From Oscillatoriophycideae cyanobacterium NC_groundwater_1537_Pr4_S-0.65um_50_18 (GTDB taxonomy: Bacteria > Cyanobacteriota > Cyanobacteriia > Elainellales > Elainellaceae), in the NCBI GenBank assembly GCA_016208305.1, contig JACQYI010000054.1, positions 186,001 to 250,000 of the forward strand: DNA of 64,000 nucleotides, in the 5' to 3' direction. The notes under the pieces are model-generated. The model made no database searches. It was given only the letters and a program-made list of their open reading frames with translations, and was not told the origin of the DNA. This document shows, one piece after another, positions 17,505 through 26,512 of the stretch. Position numbers and translations under genes: made by a program. The stretch's first letter is position 1. The number at the start of each line of letters is the position of its first letter.

Positions 17505-18974
17505 ATGCGCACAAATTCCTCAGACGGCTCACCGAAACTAGAGTTTCTCAAGTCGATCACGCCACAAAGCAGTGAGTCAGAAGTAGAGCATAAAATTATC
17601 GTCCCTCTACTGCAATGGCTGGGGTATGGAAGTGCTGACTGGCGATCGCAGGTCAGTTTCGGCAATTCCAAGCTTGATTTTCTGGTCTACCCTGAGGAAT
17701 TTAAGCTGCATTGTCCTCCTTTTTTAGTGATTGAGGTTAAAGCTCCAAACAAATCAATCAACCAAAACGGGTGGCAAATTAATCGGTACATGCGCAAAGT
17801 CGGTGCCATGCTTGGGCTGCTCACTAACGGCTCTAGCTTTCAGTTGCTCTGTAGACACCAAGATCAGATTGTTACCATTGCAGACTATTCAACAACTGAA
17901 TTGGTCAAAGACTCTAGACTTTTTCGCAGCTTGCTCTGCAAATCAACCTGTCTGAAAGTATGCAATGCAATTCTCCATAATCAGCAGCGGATCAACCAGA
18001 AGTTTTTAACGTTGGTTGCTGAAGCTTTCGACAATCAAAGTATTCATTGTTTATTTAAAGAGCGGCATCTAGAGCAGCATGCCAGTATTTTGCAAGAAGA
18101 ATCTAACGTGATTCAAAGGAGAAAAGAAGCAATGATTATAACGGTCTTTAATAATAAAGGTGGGGTTGGTAAAACAACATTGACAATTAACTTGGCGGCA
18201 TCACTAGCAAAGCTCGGTAAACGAGTTTTACTCATTGACATTGATGCTCAAGCAAACTTGACGACTGGATTAGGAATTGATCCACTCAATGACGTAGAAC
18301 TGGCTAGGAAGAAAGATATTACCCACCTGCTCATTGACCCTAGAATCAAGCTTGAAGATGTAATTTATACTAAGCGTTGGAGCCAAAACGATCTTCAGCT
18401 TGACATCATTCCTTCCCATATTCGCCTAAGCCGAATGGAGAGTGATCTAACTCGAATGGTGGATAGCGATCGTGTCTTGGTGAAAAAGTTAAAGAATCAC
18501 AGCTATGATTTTATTTTTATCGATCCACCTCCCTCTTTTGGCAAGGTCAATAGTATCTCCTTGATGGCATCAAATGGTATCTTAGTTCCCACTCAACTCT
18601 CTTCTTATCCAATTCGTGCCCTGGAATATGTCCTTACTCAGGCTCAAGATGTTGGAGCCTATAAGGATGATCCGCTGCCTATTTTAGGGGTGGCAATCAG
18701 TATGTATGATCAGCGATCGAATAGCTTTAATCTTTCTATGTTAGAAAAATTGAAAGATATTTTAGAGAAAACTGATGGTGGCAAACAGGTTAATATATTT
18801 CCTGAAAAAACTTGGATTCCCAGACTTAATATTGTTTCACAATGTCCAGAGAAAGGCTATCCCATTCAGGAAGCTGAGTTTGACGATCATTTAAGTACCC
18901 AAGAGCGTGAAGCTGCTCAAAAAGCCTTAGAGAGATATGACCATCTTGCTGCTCATCTAATCGACAGTATTTGA
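17505..18974 (+). CDS. HsdR-N-like nuclease domain fused to ParA ATPase
   Basis: A 489-residue two-domain protein. Residues about 20-130 look like the N-terminal nuclease domain of type I restriction R subunits (PD-(D/E)XK fold): E28 in VEHKIIVPLLQWLGY, D58 in SKLDFLVY, E77-x-K79 in VIEVKAPN, Q91, and a GLLTNG strand. Residues 210-489 are a ParA/Soj ATPase with deviant Walker A KGGVGKTT, IDIDAQANLTTGLGI and FIFIDPPPSFG. An ATG at codon 210 (18132) sits 9 bp after AAGGAG, so a separate ParA may also be made. A ParB-like gene follows 28 bp downstream. Base composition is visibly more AT-rich than the neighbours, consistent with transfer. It could be plasmid-derived partition machinery or a defence module. 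Confidence 0.85.
   Translation: MRTNSSDGSPKLEFLKSITPQSSESEVEHKIIVPLLQWLGYGSADWRSQVSFGNSKLDFLVYPEEFKLHCPPFLVIEVKAPNKSINQNGWQINRYMRKVGAMLGLLTNGSSFQLLCRHQDQIVTIADYSTTELVKDSRLFRSLLCKSTCLKVCNAILHNQQRINQKFLTLVAEAFDNQSIHCLFKERHLEQHASILQEESNVIQRRKEAMIITVFNNKGGVGKTTLTINLAASLAKLGKRVLLIDIDAQANLTTGLGIDPLNDVELARKKDITHLLIDPRIKLEDVIYTKRWSQNDLQLDIIPSHIRLSRMESDLTRMVDSDRVLVKKLKNHSYDFIFIDPPPSFGKVNSISLMASNGILVPTQLSSYPIRALEYVLTQAQDVGAYKDDPLPILGVAISMYDQRSNSFNLSMLEKLKDILEKTDGGKQVNIFPEKTWIPRLNIVSQCPEKGYPIQEAEFDDHLSTQEREAAQKALERYDHLAAHLIDSI
18117..18134 (+). promoter_or_regulatory. Internal ribosome binding site and ATG for ParA domain
   Basis: AAGGAG at 18117-18122 stands 9 bp before an in-frame ATG (18132), exactly where the ParA domain begins (MIITVFNNKGGVGKTT). 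The annotated upstream start at 17505 has no Shine-Dalgarno. Confidence 0.55.
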
Positions 18975-19002
18975 TCAACAGTATTTAATAGGAGTCTTCT
19001 AT

Positions 19003-19914
19003 ATGAGTCAAGAAATTCGGCGCGAACTCATCAGCAGAAATTTAGGAATTATCCCCATCAATCATGGGAAAGTTTATGCTTTTCAGATTGCTCTTCCAGA
19101 TTCTGAGAAGCAAGAACTTTCTTTGGAGCGATCGCAGGCAATTGAGAGCAGCCTTTTGCAGCACCAAAGCAACCTAGTCTCTCTGATCTTGCGCCGTACC
19201 GAGAGTTATGGCGATGACATTGAGTATGAGCTAGTTTATGGCGCAGAGTGGCTTCAAGTTGCACAACAGCTCGACATTGAGATGCTGTGGGCTTGGGTAT
19301 TTGATATGACCGATGAACAAGCTTTGGCTGCTAAATCAGAATTTTCTCAATTGTTCGGTTCATCAATTTATGCGCCAACGGGTACTGAACAGTCTTCAGG
19401 TGACTCTGCTAATCTGGAGCAGATGCTCGATCGCAAGCTGCAAGCCACTGCTGATTCAATTAAGCAAGTTCTAGCTGCATCTCTGGATAAATTTAAGGAG
19501 GATTTTGATGAAAAGCTAAAAATTCTTCACTATGGCTTAGACCAACTGAAGAGTAATTTTTCTGAAATATCAGAACTCTCTATACAAATTAATCAATTGC
19601 GAGAGCAAATTGAGGTTGTTGGTTTGAGGCCAACCGGTTTACGGTCGCAAAAACGACTCTCCTTTGAAGGCAATAAAATTAATCTGTTGACTGCTAGTGA
19701 ACAAGAAATTACTGATCTTTTAAGCCAAGTAGGTACCCAAACTAAGCAGATTAAGGCTGCTCTGGAAGCGATCGCCCATTGGCAAAACCCTGGCAAAACT
19801 CTCACTTGGGCAAACTTAGAGCGATCGGCAAAAGTAGGCTCTAAAGACAAAGATAAAATCTCAGGATTTGCCCAAGGAACACTCGATCGCCTCAGGCTAA
19901 TTGGCGAGATTTAA
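19003..19914 (+). CDS. ParB-like partner of the nuclease-ParA protein
   Basis: A 303-residue protein. The N-terminal part (about 30-115) resembles the ParB/Srx N-terminal domain in layout: a hydrophobic SLLQHQSNLVSLILRR segment, then YELVYGAEWLQVAQQL (compare YELIxGERRxxAA in ParB) and a MTDEQALAAKSEF helix. The usual GERR arginines are not conserved. The middle (about 125-205) is predicted coiled coil. The C-terminal region has two helical blocks ending TLDRLRLIGEI. A good AGGAG lies upstream of the ATG. It is AT-rich like the gene before it. The pairing with ParA supports a partition-like role, but the DNA-binding mode and centromere are unknown. Confidence 0.75.
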   Translation: MSQEIRRELISRNLGIIPINHGKVYAFQIALPDSEKQELSLERSQAIESSLLQHQSNLVSLILRRTESYGDDIEYELVYGAEWLQVAQQLDIEMLWAWVFDMTDEQALAAKSEFSQLFGSSIYAPTGTEQSSGDSANLEQMLDRKLQATADSIKQVLAASLDKFKEDFDEKLKILHYGLDQLKSNFSEISELSIQINQLREQIEVVGLRPTGLRSQKRLSFEGNKINLLTASEQEITDLLSQVGTQTKQIKAALEAIAHWQNPGKTLTWANLERSAKVGSKDKDKISGFAQGTLDRLRLIGEI

Positions 19915-19962
19915 GTTGACGTTTCACTAACAGAAAACACATTTAGATCAGAGAAATTAGCA

Positions 19963-20934
19963 ATGAAATCTCGATCGCTCCTGCTTATTCTCTTGGCTAT
20001 TACCATTCTCATTAGTCTGGTTGGCTGGAATTGGTACCAAGACACCGCTCGATCGCCCGCTTTAGCGGAATATAGTCAGCCGCAGATCGCCCCACCCCAA
20101 GTGAATGCTCAGCGCCTGTGGTCAGATATGGCAACCTTGGCTGTAAGGCGATTTGAAGAGAGCGATCGCCAGCAAGCCCGTAACTACATTACCCAGGAGT
20201 TGCAAAAAGCAGGTTGGACACCCCAACTGCAACCGTTTACGGCTCAGGGTTTTAGCGGCATCAATATTTGGGCAGAGCGATCGGGCACTCAGCCGCAGTT
20301 GGGCGCAATTTTGCTGGGGGCACATTATGATACAGTCGCCGATTCCCCCGGAGCCGACGATAACGCCACCGCAGTAGCCGTAGCTTTAGAAGCCGCGAGG
20401 CTGTTGAGTCAATCTCCTGCAACACCACGATCGCTCCAGCTTGCCTTTTTTGACCTAGAGGAAGCAGGGCTGATCGGCAGCACAGCCTATGTGGAAAACC
20501 TTCAGCCCGAAGCGTTGCAAGGCGCTGTCATTATGGACATGATGGGCTACACCTGCTCTGTTGCCGCCTGTCAAACTTATCCGCCTTTGCCGATCCAGCC
20601 GCCTGTAGACACCGGAGAATTCTTGGCTGCGATCGGCGACCAAGGGCATCCTGTTCTAACAGAGAGCGTGAGTCGAGCCAGCCGAGCAAATTTGCCTCAG
20701 GTCTTAACTCTGTCTATTCCTACCTTGGGTGGACTCACGCCCGATCTGGTACGCAGCGATCACACTCCCTTCTGGAAGAAAGGCATCGGTGCCGTTTTGC
20801 TCACTGACACCGCCAATTTTCGTAACCCGCATTACCACCAGCCCAGCGACACTCTAGAAACGATCGACCGGAGATTTTTCGTCGGCTCAGCGCAGATTGT
20901 GATCAATAGCCTGATTGACTTACTTCAGCAATGA
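19963..20934 (+). CDS. M28-family zinc aminopeptidase, membrane-anchored or exported
   Basis: A 323-residue M28 metallopeptidase. An N-terminal hydrophobic segment (about 5-21) acts as signal or anchor. Zinc-site residues are in order: H121 and D123 in GAHYDTV, D132/D133 in PGADDNATAV, E166/E167 in FDLEEAG, the Asp in MDMMGYTC and the His in NPHYHQPSD. It probably removes N-terminal residues from peptides outside the cytoplasm. It lies 48 bp after the ParB-like gene but has the GC content of the rest of the chromosome, so it is likely not part of that module. Confidence 0.9.
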   Translation: MKSRSLLLILLAITILISLVGWNWYQDTARSPALAEYSQPQIAPPQVNAQRLWSDMATLAVRRFEESDRQQARNYITQELQKAGWTPQLQPFTAQGFSGINIWAERSGTQPQLGAILLGAHYDTVADSPGADDNATAVAVALEAARLLSQSPATPRSLQLAFFDLEEAGLIGSTAYVENLQPEALQGAVIMDMMGYTCSVAACQTYPPLPIQPPVDTGEFLAAIGDQGHPVLTESVSRASRANLPQVLTLSIPTLGGLTPDLVRSDHTPFWKKGIGAVLLTDTANFRNPHYHQPSDTLETIDRRFFVGSAQIVINSLIDLLQQ

Positions 20935-20968
20935 GAACTTTAGCGATCCTAAAATTTAGGCAAAAGAT

Positions 20969-21622
20969 CTAAGCAAATACCGTGCGGTTTAGCAGCAGAG
21001 CATGGCTGGGCAAAATGATATGGCGATCGCCCCCCACAATCAGCCAGTTTTCTTCCTGAAGCTGACTCAGTAAACGGGTGACAGTAACGCGAGTTGTGCC
21101 GATCGCATTTGCCAACTGTTGATGCGTTAGCCGGACGCTAAGGCGCATTCCCTGTGGTGCGGGTTGCCCGACCTCTTGCACCAACAGCAGCAGTAGATGA
21201 CGCAGCCGCTCTTCGACCCGACGGTAGCCCACCATAGCCAATATGGCTTCTGTTTGTTGCAGTCGTCGCGCCAAATGCCGAAACAGCCCTTGGGCTAGAA
21301 CCTGCGACTGTTCTATTTCCACCATCTTCACCCGCATCAGATCCACATCTGTCAATGCCATAGCTTGATAAGGCCGAATTAGGGCCAGCGGCAGTCCAAA
21401 GGGCATCGAAGGACAGGCAAGCCCTAGCAGCGACTCATCGCCTGTGTCATAGAGCGTTCCTAGCTGAACAATTCCCCGACAGACGACAAAAATCTCGTCT
21501 GGAAGCATCCGGATCGCTTGCCCGCTTCGGTAAGGCTGTAGACTCCGCCCCTGATAAAGTTCTTCCAGAAGCTGGCGTAGATCGGGCTGTTGCTTTGCCT
21601 CTAAGACTGAGGAGTTCAGCAT
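20969..21622 (-). CDS. Crp/Fnr-family transcription regulator
   Basis: A 217-residue regulator with an N-terminal cyclic-nucleotide-binding-fold domain (about 30-120), a dimerisation helix and a C-terminal winged HTH. The recognition region QLANAIGTTRVTVTRLLSQL is close to that of NtcA, the cyanobacterial nitrogen regulator, but the effector domain differs, so I regard it as an NtcA-like paralogue rather than NtcA. The N-terminal 35 residues are atypical. The canonical cAMP phosphate-binding RxS motif is not evident, so the ligand is unknown. Confidence 0.88.
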   Translation of the reverse strand: MLNSSVLEAKQQPDLRQLLEELYQGRSLQPYRSGQAIRMLPDEIFVVCRGIVQLGTLYDTGDESLLGLACPSMPFGLPLALIRPYQAMALTDVDLMRVKMVEIEQSQVLAQGLFRHLARRLQQTEAILAMVGYRRVEERLRHLLLLLVQEVGQPAPQGMRLSVRLTHQQLANAIGTTRVTVTRLLSQLQEENWLIVGGDRHIILPSHALLLNRTVFA

Positions 21623-21812
21623 ACTTGTGTAACCTAGCTAACATTGAGATTTAGCATAGGTTTCTCAGCTAAAGGCCAGGTAATTAAAAGATTGTTAGAA
21701 GGTTAGCGAAAGGTTGTGATTGAGTTAAGGTTTTCAGGCATGTTACAAACTGCTAGATTTGACCCTGCATACTCAGCCGTCGATCGCGCCCTGATGTCCT
21801 TTAGGCATCCCT

Positions 21813-23375
21813 TTAGCCATCTAAGCACCGAATCGCTTCCAGCATGCCGCGCGCTTTGTTTAGCGTTTCTTCATACTCGCGCTCAGGGTCAGAATCTGCG
21901 ACCAACCCAGCCCCCGCCTGAACGCTGACCTGGCGTTTGCCATCGGGCTGGCTGCGCACCACCAGAGTCCGAATTGCGATCGCCGTGTTTAATTGTCCCT
22001 CAAAGTCGTAGTAGCCGTATGCGCCGGAGTATACACCGCGCCGACAAGATTCTAAATCATGGATGATTTCCATCGCTCTAATCTTGGGGGCACCGCTCAC
22101 CGTTCCGGCAGGAAAACAGGCTTTGAGCAGTTCCCAGGCCGTTTTATCAGCAGACAGCCGTCCCACCACATTGCTGACAATGTGCATGACATGGGAATAA
22201 CGCTCAACCACCATGAGTTGATCGACCACAACCGTACCGTTGGCGCAGACACGTCCCAGGTCATTGCGTCCTAGATCGACCAGCATCACATGCTCAGCCA
22301 CTTCTTTGGGATCTTGTAGGAGATCGGTCGCGAGTTCGGCATCTTGCTGAGGGGTTTTGCCGCGAGGACGGGTGCCCGCGATCGGGCGTAAGGTGGCAAT
22401 TTTGAGTCCCTGGTCTTCGGGCGAGAGATCGGCTTTGACCATCACTTCTGGACTGGAGCCAATGATCTGCCAATCCTGAAAGTGGAAATATGCCATGTAG
22501 GGCGAGGGGTTGATCAGCCGCAGCGAGCGGTACAAAGCAAAGGGATCGCCTTTTAGCTCGGTAGAGAGGCGTTGAGAAATCACCACCTGGAAGATGTCTC
22601 CCGCCCGGATGTGCGCCTTGGCCTTCTCGACGCTGGCGCAATATTGCGCCTTGGTCGTGTTGCTTACATAGCCCGGTGATAAATCCTCTGCACTCGGTTT
22701 TACGGCACTGGGAGCAGCCTTAGAGGGCGGAGTCCATTGCAGCAGTGTATCTCGCCCAGAAAGCGGCAGCTGTAGCTTGTCCACCAGCCGACTCACCCGT
22801 TCGCAGGCTTCCCCATAGGCTTGCTCTAGATTGGTGTCTGGGTGACGGAGATCGGCATAGGCGATCGCCCAAATCTTGCGCTGCACCTGATCAAAAATCA
22901 AAAGCTGATCAATCTGCATCCACAAGCCATCGGGCAAGTCATCCTCAGTCAGGGGATAGATCGGCACGCGTGGCTCGATCCAGTTAATTAGCTCATACCC
23001 CCAAAAGCCAAACAGCCCGCCAATTCCGGGCGGCAGATGCGGCAGCTTGACCGGACGATAGGGTTCTAAGCAGGTCGCCAAAGCCTGAAACGGATCACCC
23101 TCAAAGATTTGCGTGGTGCCATCTCGGTGGGTTTGCGTGGTGCGATCGCCCCTGGCCTCTAAAATCCACAGGGGGTCGCAGCCCAAAAAGCTGTAGCGTC
23201 CAATGACCTCGCCTCCCTCAATAGATTCAAGCAAAAAGCTATAGGGCTGTCCGGCACAAACCTTGTACCAGGCAGAAACAGGTGTGTCTAGATCTGCAAC
23301 CCACTCTTGAAAAACCGGGACAAAATTACCCTGCTGGGCTAACTCTCGAAACTGCGTCAAATCAGGGAAAACCAT
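21813..23375 (-). CDS. trpE: Anthranilate synthase component I
   Basis: Converts chorismate and ammonia to anthranilate, the first step of tryptophan synthesis, with glutamine amidotransferase TrpG as partner. The 520-residue length is normal. The N-terminal LLESIEGGEVIGRYSFLG carries the tryptophan feedback site (the LLES region). The catalytic domain has LRPIAGTRPRGKTPQQD, KEVAEHVMLVDLGRNDLG, FPAGTVSGAPKIRAMEII and the C-terminal QAGAGLVADSDPEREYEET. No other trp biosynthetic gene is adjacent, the usual dispersed arrangement in cyanobacteria. A second member of the family such as PabB is unlikely because the LLES element is present. Confidence 0.95.
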   Translation of the reverse strand: MVFPDLTQFRELAQQGNFVPVFQEWVADLDTPVSAWYKVCAGQPYSFLLESIEGGEVIGRYSFLGCDPLWILEARGDRTTQTHRDGTTQIFEGDPFQALATCLEPYRPVKLPHLPPGIGGLFGFWGYELINWIEPRVPIYPLTEDDLPDGLWMQIDQLLIFDQVQRKIWAIAYADLRHPDTNLEQAYGEACERVSRLVDKLQLPLSGRDTLLQWTPPSKAAPSAVKPSAEDLSPGYVSNTTKAQYCASVEKAKAHIRAGDIFQVVISQRLSTELKGDPFALYRSLRLINPSPYMAYFHFQDWQIIGSSPEVMVKADLSPEDQGLKIATLRPIAGTRPRGKTPQQDAELATDLLQDPKEVAEHVMLVDLGRNDLGRVCANGTVVVDQLMVVERYSHVMHIVSNVVGRLSADKTAWELLKACFPAGTVSGAPKIRAMEIIHDLESCRRGVYSGAYGYYDFEGQLNTAIAIRTLVVRSQPDGKRQVSVQAGAGLVADSDPEREYEETLNKARGMLEAIRCLDG

Positions 23376-23922
23376 CTACCTACCCTATCGCCCGCTGGAT
23401 TTGATAATGGCGTGAACCTCAGTGTACCATCCTGCTTCTGCTCAGCCGACTTGCGGAAGGACTAACCCTGCGCAACAACCAACCAGACTTGTCGATATTG
23501 AGGCGTTACCGTCCTGCGAGGGCGAACGTCTCAACTCAAAATTCACGGTAAGAATGGCGGATTATCAACCTAAATGAGTTTGACGCAACCAACAGAAGGT
23601 AAACTATCAAGAGGGTAAAAATAGGAGCTGAAAGACTTAATCAAATTGCTGAGTCAGTGATTTCTCCCAGATCTGCAAAAAAATATCAAGCTGAGTGAAG
23701 TGGAAACACTGTGGAGTCGATCCATCAAGCGAAATAAGCTAAAGGTGGAGTCAGGAAATCTCAACAAATCGTGACCTGACTTTTGCTAAAACGGATTGAT
23801 GGCTGCGGTATTTATCCTTGGTGATCCGTAATGACTCAGAAATGATTCATGATCTCAGCGCCCTCTGACATCCCTTCAATCCACTTACCCTTCTACCTCC
23901 CGTGACAGGAGAAGCTGCACCC
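23376..23922. other. Intergenic region, nothing recognised
   Basis: About 550 bp upstream of both trpE (leftward) and the 78-residue protein (rightward). It has no convincing ORF, tRNA or strong repeat. It must contain the trpE promoter near 23376-23450. Confidence 0.55.
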
Positions 23923-24159
23923 ATGAGAGATTTTGTTTTAGATGCCCCAAGCAACAATCGCTACACCTATTTTGTGGCTTACTACGGTCATGAATTTCAA
24001 AAGCAAACCGCAGTGCTGCATGTTCGCCACGACTTTACCGACTCCATTCAGGATCTTCATGTTTGCATCCGCAGCCGCATTCATGAAGTGCTAGGCGAAG
24101 AAACCTCGTCTTGCTACCACATTCTGGCGCTGGCAGCTCCTGAAGCGATCGCAGTCTAG
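23923..24159 (+). CDS. Small conserved hypothetical protein
   Basis: A 78-residue acidic protein without signal peptide, containing YTYFVAYYGHEF and FTDSIQDLHVCIRSRIHEVL. I do not recognise the family. The frame extends to a GTG at 23902, but AGGAGA at 23907-23912 is well placed for the ATG at 23923, so I chose that start. The neighbours give no functional clue. Confidence 0.65.
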   Translation: MRDFVLDAPSNNRYTYFVAYYGHEFQKQTAVLHVRHDFTDSIQDLHVCIRSRIHEVLGEETSSCYHILALAAPEAIAV

Positions 24160-24384
24160 ACCTTACCTCTAGGTCAAGATTTGAGGCAGTTTTTGTTCAA
24201 CCTATCCCCTAGGCTCGTAGAGCACCGATTATCCATTGGAGTCATCCGATGGATTTTTTGGTGTTGGCGTTACTGGCTTTAAGCTGGCTTTAAATAGTAG
24301 GTTTTAGAGAGCGCTCTCATCCTCAGATCAAGCCCTGGCCATTTTTGCGGGTTTGCCTTTTCACCGAGATGGAATTTCACCGAG

Positions 24385-25617
24385 ATGGATCTAAAAATCG
24401 TCAATGCCCAGATTCCCGATCGCCCTGGATTATGGGACATTGCCATCGCTCAAGCCCACATCACCGATCTCACCCCCGTCTCTGAAGTGATCGCCTCGCC
24501 ATCACTAACCGCAGCCCTAGATGCCAAGGGCAATCTGGTCATTCCAGGACTGGTCGAACCCCACTTTCATCTCGACAAAGCGCTATTGCTCGATCGCCAC
24601 CCTGCCCAAGAGGGCAACTTTGCCGAGGCCATGCGGGAAACTCTGCGGCTCAAGCAATCCTTCACCGTTGACGACATTCAATCTCGCGCCAGAACCGTGA
24701 TTGAAAGAGCGATCGCCTTTGGCACAACCGCTATGCGTAGCCATGTCGAGGTTGATCCGACGGTAGGGCTAACGGGTATGGAAGCCCTGCTGCCCCTGCG
24801 GGCAGAATATGCTTGGGGCATGACGCTTCAGCTGGCAGTTTTTGCTCAAGAGGGAATGGCTTCTGGCACCGAAAAGCTGCTGCGGGCGGCGATGGAAATG
24901 GGGGGAGATGTGATTGGGTCGGCTCCCTATGTTGATCCTGAGCCGGAGCGCAACGTACAAACCATTTTCGACATTGCCCAAGACTTTAACTGCGATGTCG
25001 ATTTTCATCTCGATTTTTTGGACGATCGCGAACCGATGCTCTTGCCGTTTGTCATTCAGGAAACGGTGAAGCGGGGCTGGCAGGGACGGGTTTGCTTGGG
25101 GCATATGACCAAGCTGGCAGGATTAACGCCCAACGAGCTGGCCGCGATCGCTCCTGCGCTTCAGGCTGCCGGAATTTCTATTTTGGCGCTGCCTGCCTCC
25201 GATCTGTATATTATGTCTCGACGAGACACCCATAATATTCGGCGTGGCGTTGCACCCATCCACCAACTGGCTGAGTTTGGCGTGAATGTGGGGCTGGCAA
25301 CCAACAACGTTATGAACCTGTTTACGCCCTTTGGGGATGGCGATGTGCTCAAGATTTGCACGCTGCTGGCGCAGGTTCTTCAGATGGGAACGATCGCCAG
25401 CCATCAGCTCTGTCTGCGGATGGCAACGACTCAGGCGGCCAAGGCGATCGGCATAGAGACCTATGGTGTAGCAGTTGGCAAAACGGCTGATCTGGTTATT
25501 TTAGAGGCTCGGTCTGTTAGTGAGGCGATCGGATCTGCGCCGATGGGGCGAACCGTGATTAAACAGGGCAAGATTGTTGCCACCAGTCGATTAGAGCGTC
25601 AGCTATTTTCAGCCTAG
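24385..25617 (+). CDS. CodA-like amidohydrolase with altered active site
   Basis: A 410-residue protein of the cytosine deaminase / N-isopropylammelide hydrolase branch of amidohydrolases. The metal-site histidines are present: H60/H62 in VEPHFHLDKA, H208 in DVDFHLDF and H240 in CLGHMTKL, with spacing equal to E. coli CodA H214/H246. By the same register the CodA catalytic Glu217 is F211 and the metal-binding Asp313 is N307 (GLATNNVMN). It may therefore act on a different substrate or by a different mechanism. A nitrate-reductase-associated protein follows after 37 bp in the same direction, supporting a nitrogen-metabolism context. Confidence 0.85.
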   Translation: MDLKIVNAQIPDRPGLWDIAIAQAHITDLTPVSEVIASPSLTAALDAKGNLVIPGLVEPHFHLDKALLLDRHPAQEGNFAEAMRETLRLKQSFTVDDIQSRARTVIERAIAFGTTAMRSHVEVDPTVGLTGMEALLPLRAEYAWGMTLQLAVFAQEGMASGTEKLLRAAMEMGGDVIGSAPYVDPEPERNVQTIFDIAQDFNCDVDFHLDFLDDREPMLLPFVIQETVKRGWQGRVCLGHMTKLAGLTPNELAAIAPALQAAGISILALPASDLYIMSRRDTHNIRRGVAPIHQLAEFGVNVGLATNNVMNLFTPFGDGDVLKICTLLAQVLQMGTIASHQLCLRMATTQAAKAIGIETYGVAVGKTADLVILEARSVSEAIGSAPMGRTVIKQGKIVATSRLERQLFSA

Positions 25618-25654
25618 ATTTTCAGTTTAGATTTTCAGCCCAGAGGAGCCAGCC

Positions 25655-26107
25655 ATGAGCCAGTTTTTTCAATTTGAGTCAGATTTTGCCACGACCTTGC
25701 GCTGCATTCCCATGACGGTGCGCTATAAGCTCGATCGATGTGGGGTCAAGCTTAAGCTTCATCACTGGCATCATCTCACGGACGAAGAGCGGCAAACTTT
25801 GCTGAATGCTCACTGCGCTACAGAAGCCGAAGCCCTGTCTTATCGAGCGCTTCTGCATCAGTTTGTTCAGGCGCATATGGACGAACTGCCCGCAGATCTG
25901 CCGATCGAGAGTGCGCCAGCCTGGGCTGACCTTGCCACTATTCCTGAAAGCGTGCAGGAGCAAGGAAAAAGCGTGGGGTTTCCCCTCACTGCTGGTCAAT
26001 GGGCGAGCCTGACGGCACTTCAGCGCTTTGTTCTGTTTAAGCTCAGCCGCTCAAGCCACGAAAATTCAAATTTTTTACCCGCCTTACGAGAGTTTCATCT
26101 CATTTAG
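25655..26107 (+). CDS. Nitrate-reductase-associated protein
   Basis: A 150-residue protein of the cyanobacterial nitrate-reductase-associated family, recognised by FQFESDFATTLRCIPMTVRY and KLDRCGVKLKLHHWHHL near the N terminus and the C-terminal RFVLFKLSRSSHENSNFLPA. Family members lie near nitrate assimilation genes in other genomes, but their biochemical role is undefined. Here the neighbour is the CodA-like amidohydrolase, 37 bp upstream and probably co-transcribed, with a clear AGAGGAG before the ATG. No nitrate reductase gene lies in the window. Confidence 0.85.
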   Translation: MSQFFQFESDFATTLRCIPMTVRYKLDRCGVKLKLHHWHHLTDEERQTLLNAHCATEAEALSYRALLHQFVQAHMDELPADLPIESAPAWADLATIPESVQEQGKSVGFPLTAGQWASLTALQRFVLFKLSRSSHENSNFLPALREFHLI

Positions 26108-26512
26108 GGGCATGGCTTCATCCGGCGATGAGATTTACTTTGAGGGGGGCGCATCTAGCAGTTGGGGGCGCTTCTAAATGTTACGAGGGTGGGATGATGC
26201 GATCGCCGTTGTTCGCTCTCCCATCACCCCACTCTCTCATCACTCAAAATATCTGCTTCCCTAACGACGAGATGCAACCCTTTAAGGGGCGATCGTCTCT
26301 CAAAAAAGTTCTCCCAGGTATTTCTGCACAGATCCTGAGAGGGTTCTCAACTTAGGGTCTTTCAAGTTGACTGTTTTTTTGGACAGGGTGACGAAATTGC
26401 AGCCAGAAGTCTCTCCACTTTCCTTGGTGCGTTTTTGAAACCAGGCTCTAAAATTCAAGATGCGACTTCAGTCTGCTGGAGCCAGTGAGCGAGGAGCAAG
26501 CGATCGAGAGCC
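26108..26512. other. Intergenic region, nothing recognised
   Basis: About 400 bp with no convincing gene. A short ORF at 26128-26355 has unlikely composition and no ribosome site. It presumably carries the promoter of the following membrane protein. Confidence 0.5.

Noticed and set aside
20969-21622. NtcA itself
   Set aside because: The HTH is NtcA-like, but the effector domain and N terminus differ from what I know of NtcA, so I called it a Crp/Fnr-family paralogue.
24385-25617. Cytosine deaminase codA
   Set aside because: Fold and histidines match, but two catalytic positions are replaced, so I did not assign the gene name.
26128-26355. 75-residue plus-strand ORF after the nitrate-reductase-associated gene
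   Set aside because: No ribosome site, unlikely composition and no similarity I can recognise.
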